From an uncultured Anaerosacchariphilus sp. (GTDB lineage Bacteria; Bacillota; Clostridia; Lachnospirales; Lachnospiraceae): 6,048 nucleotides of DNA. Position numbers and translations under genes: made by a program. The stretch is from the NCBI GenBank assembly GCA_934373375.1, contig CAKROP010000139.1:1-6048 (forward strand). Reading direction: 5' to 3'. Below, in pieces: positions 5,504 to 6,048 of this stretch (position 1 is its first letter; each line of letters starts with the position of its first letter). The notes below the pieces were generated by a model. That model was given only the letters and a program-made list of their open reading frames with translations. It ran no database searches and was not told where the DNA came from.

Positions 5504-6048
5504 TTACAGCTTCGCAAACTTCTCATACAACGGCACCAGGCACTGATAAGCCTCGTCAAAGATGGGCTTCAGCTCCTCGTAGGCCTTCTGGTTCTCTTTC
5601 TTGGGCTCCACGTGCTTCTCAAACTTCAGGAAGCGCTTGATCTCGTCGAAGCTGTCGAAGACGCCTACGCCGACGCCTGCGATCACCGCCGCGCCAATAG
5701 AGGTGGCTGCTTCTACGCAGTCGGGCATGTCGAAGTCCACGTTCAGGACGTCTGCCAGAATCTGGGAGACTACCTCGCCCTTGGCTCCGCCGCCGGTCAG
5801 GTTCATGCGCTCGATCTTGGCCTGCTTGCGGTAAGCCTTCAGAATCAGCTCCATGTTCATGGCCACGCCCTCGATGACCGCGCGGATGTAATCCTTCTTT
5901 TCATGCTCCGGCTTAATGCCGAGGAAGGCCGCGCTGGTATTCGGGTTCCATCTGGGGCTTCTTTCTCCCAGCATGTAGGGCAGGAAAATCAGGTTCTGAG
6001 CCCCTGCCGGGGATTTTTCAATGAGCTTGTTCATCTCATCATAGGACA
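5504..6048 (-). CDS. FGGY-family carbohydrate kinase, probable xylulokinase, C-terminal part (start beyond right edge)
   Basis: The last 180 codons of a gene entering from the right edge. FGGY kinases phosphorylate sugars with ATP and are about 500 residues long, so roughly two thirds is missing, including the N-terminal sugar-binding domain. Counting from the first full visible codon, the fragment shows LPYMLGERSPRWN (22-34), which is the 'lPYl.GERtP' motif of the family, then AAFLGI and a helix RAVIEGVAMNMEL (about 55-67). Next come the ATP-binding LTGGGAK (83-89) with QILADVLNV, and the SIGAAVIAGVGVGVF segment (116-130) near the C-terminal end. The GER-x-P and TGGGAK motifs together are most like xylulokinase (XylB, D-xylulose to xylulose 5-phosphate, feeding the pentose phosphate pathway). 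Other FGGY members such as gluconate, ribulose or fuculose kinases cannot be excluded without the N-terminus. The frame is open at the edge, so the first Met (6034) is internal. It is convergent with htpG. Confidence 0.9.
   Translation of the reverse strand, partial: SYDEMNKLIEKSPAGAQNLIFLPYMLGERSPRWNPNTSAAFLGIKPEHEKKDYIRAVIEGVAMNMELILKAYRKQAKIERMNLTGGGAKGEVVSQILADVLNVDFDMPDCVEAATSIGAAVIAGVGVGVFDSFDEIKRFLKFEKHVEPKKENQKAYEELKPIFDEAYQCLVPLYEKFAKL

Noticed and set aside
6032..6034. ATG as the start of the sugar-kinase gene.
   Set aside because: The frame continues upstream to the window edge (Ser-Tyr-Asp-Glu before this Met), the preceding bases carry no ribosome binding site, and the visible part starts in the middle of the FGGY C-terminal domain.
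1..6048. Search for tRNA or rRNA genes, CRISPR repeats, insertion-sequence ends, attachment sites and riboswitches.
   Set aside because: No cloverleaf, regularly spaced repeats, transposase fragments or long inverted repeats were seen. The leaders of both promoters are too short for a riboswitch.

Overview
The window looks like a chromosomal segment from a Firmicutes bacterium of class Clostridia, probably Lachnospiraceae or a close relative. This is inferred from several signs: AGGAG-type ribosome binding sites, sigma-A-type promoters, a CIRCE operator (the HrcA site typical of Firmicutes heat-shock genes), intrinsic terminators with U-tracts, moderate GC, and an SGNH hydrolase followed by a DUF4358-like gene, a pairing I associate with Clostridia. 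No RNA gene, mobile element or CRISPR array was seen.

Positions 1-3112, minus strand: a three-gene operon read right to left. It holds a 688-residue polytopic membrane protein (3112-1046) resembling GT-C-type glycosyltransferases, a membrane-anchored SGNH/GDSL hydrolase (985-224), and the start of a DUF4358-like exported protein (227 to the window edge). The last two genes overlap by the four bases ATGA. Together they suggest assembly or acyl modification of an envelope polymer. In related genomes such genes often sit next to an MBOAT acyltransferase, which would lie beyond the left edge here; that is inference.

Positions 3113-3306: a compact divergent control region. It carries a minus-strand promoter for the membrane operon, a nearly perfect CIRCE operator (3204-3230), and a strong plus-strand promoter for htpG (3238-3266). 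The CIRCE lies just upstream of the htpG -35 box, not downstream of the start of transcription.

Positions 3307-5361, plus strand: htpG, the bacterial Hsp90 chaperone. It is a long form of 684 residues with all ATP-site motifs, two acidic insertions and a methionine-rich segment near the C-terminus.

Positions 5362-5503: a convergent intergenic region with two hairpin terminators. The first ends htpG; the second has T-tracts on both strands and probably serves both converging genes.

Positions 5504-6048, minus strand: the C-terminal 180 residues of an FGGY-family sugar kinase, most like xylulokinase, whose start lies beyond the right edge.

The three transcription units appear functionally unrelated: envelope glycan, protein folding under stress, and pentose metabolism. 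I found no strong case for an undescribed system. The points most worth checking are the CIRCE placement, the unusual form of HtpG and the envelope operon.
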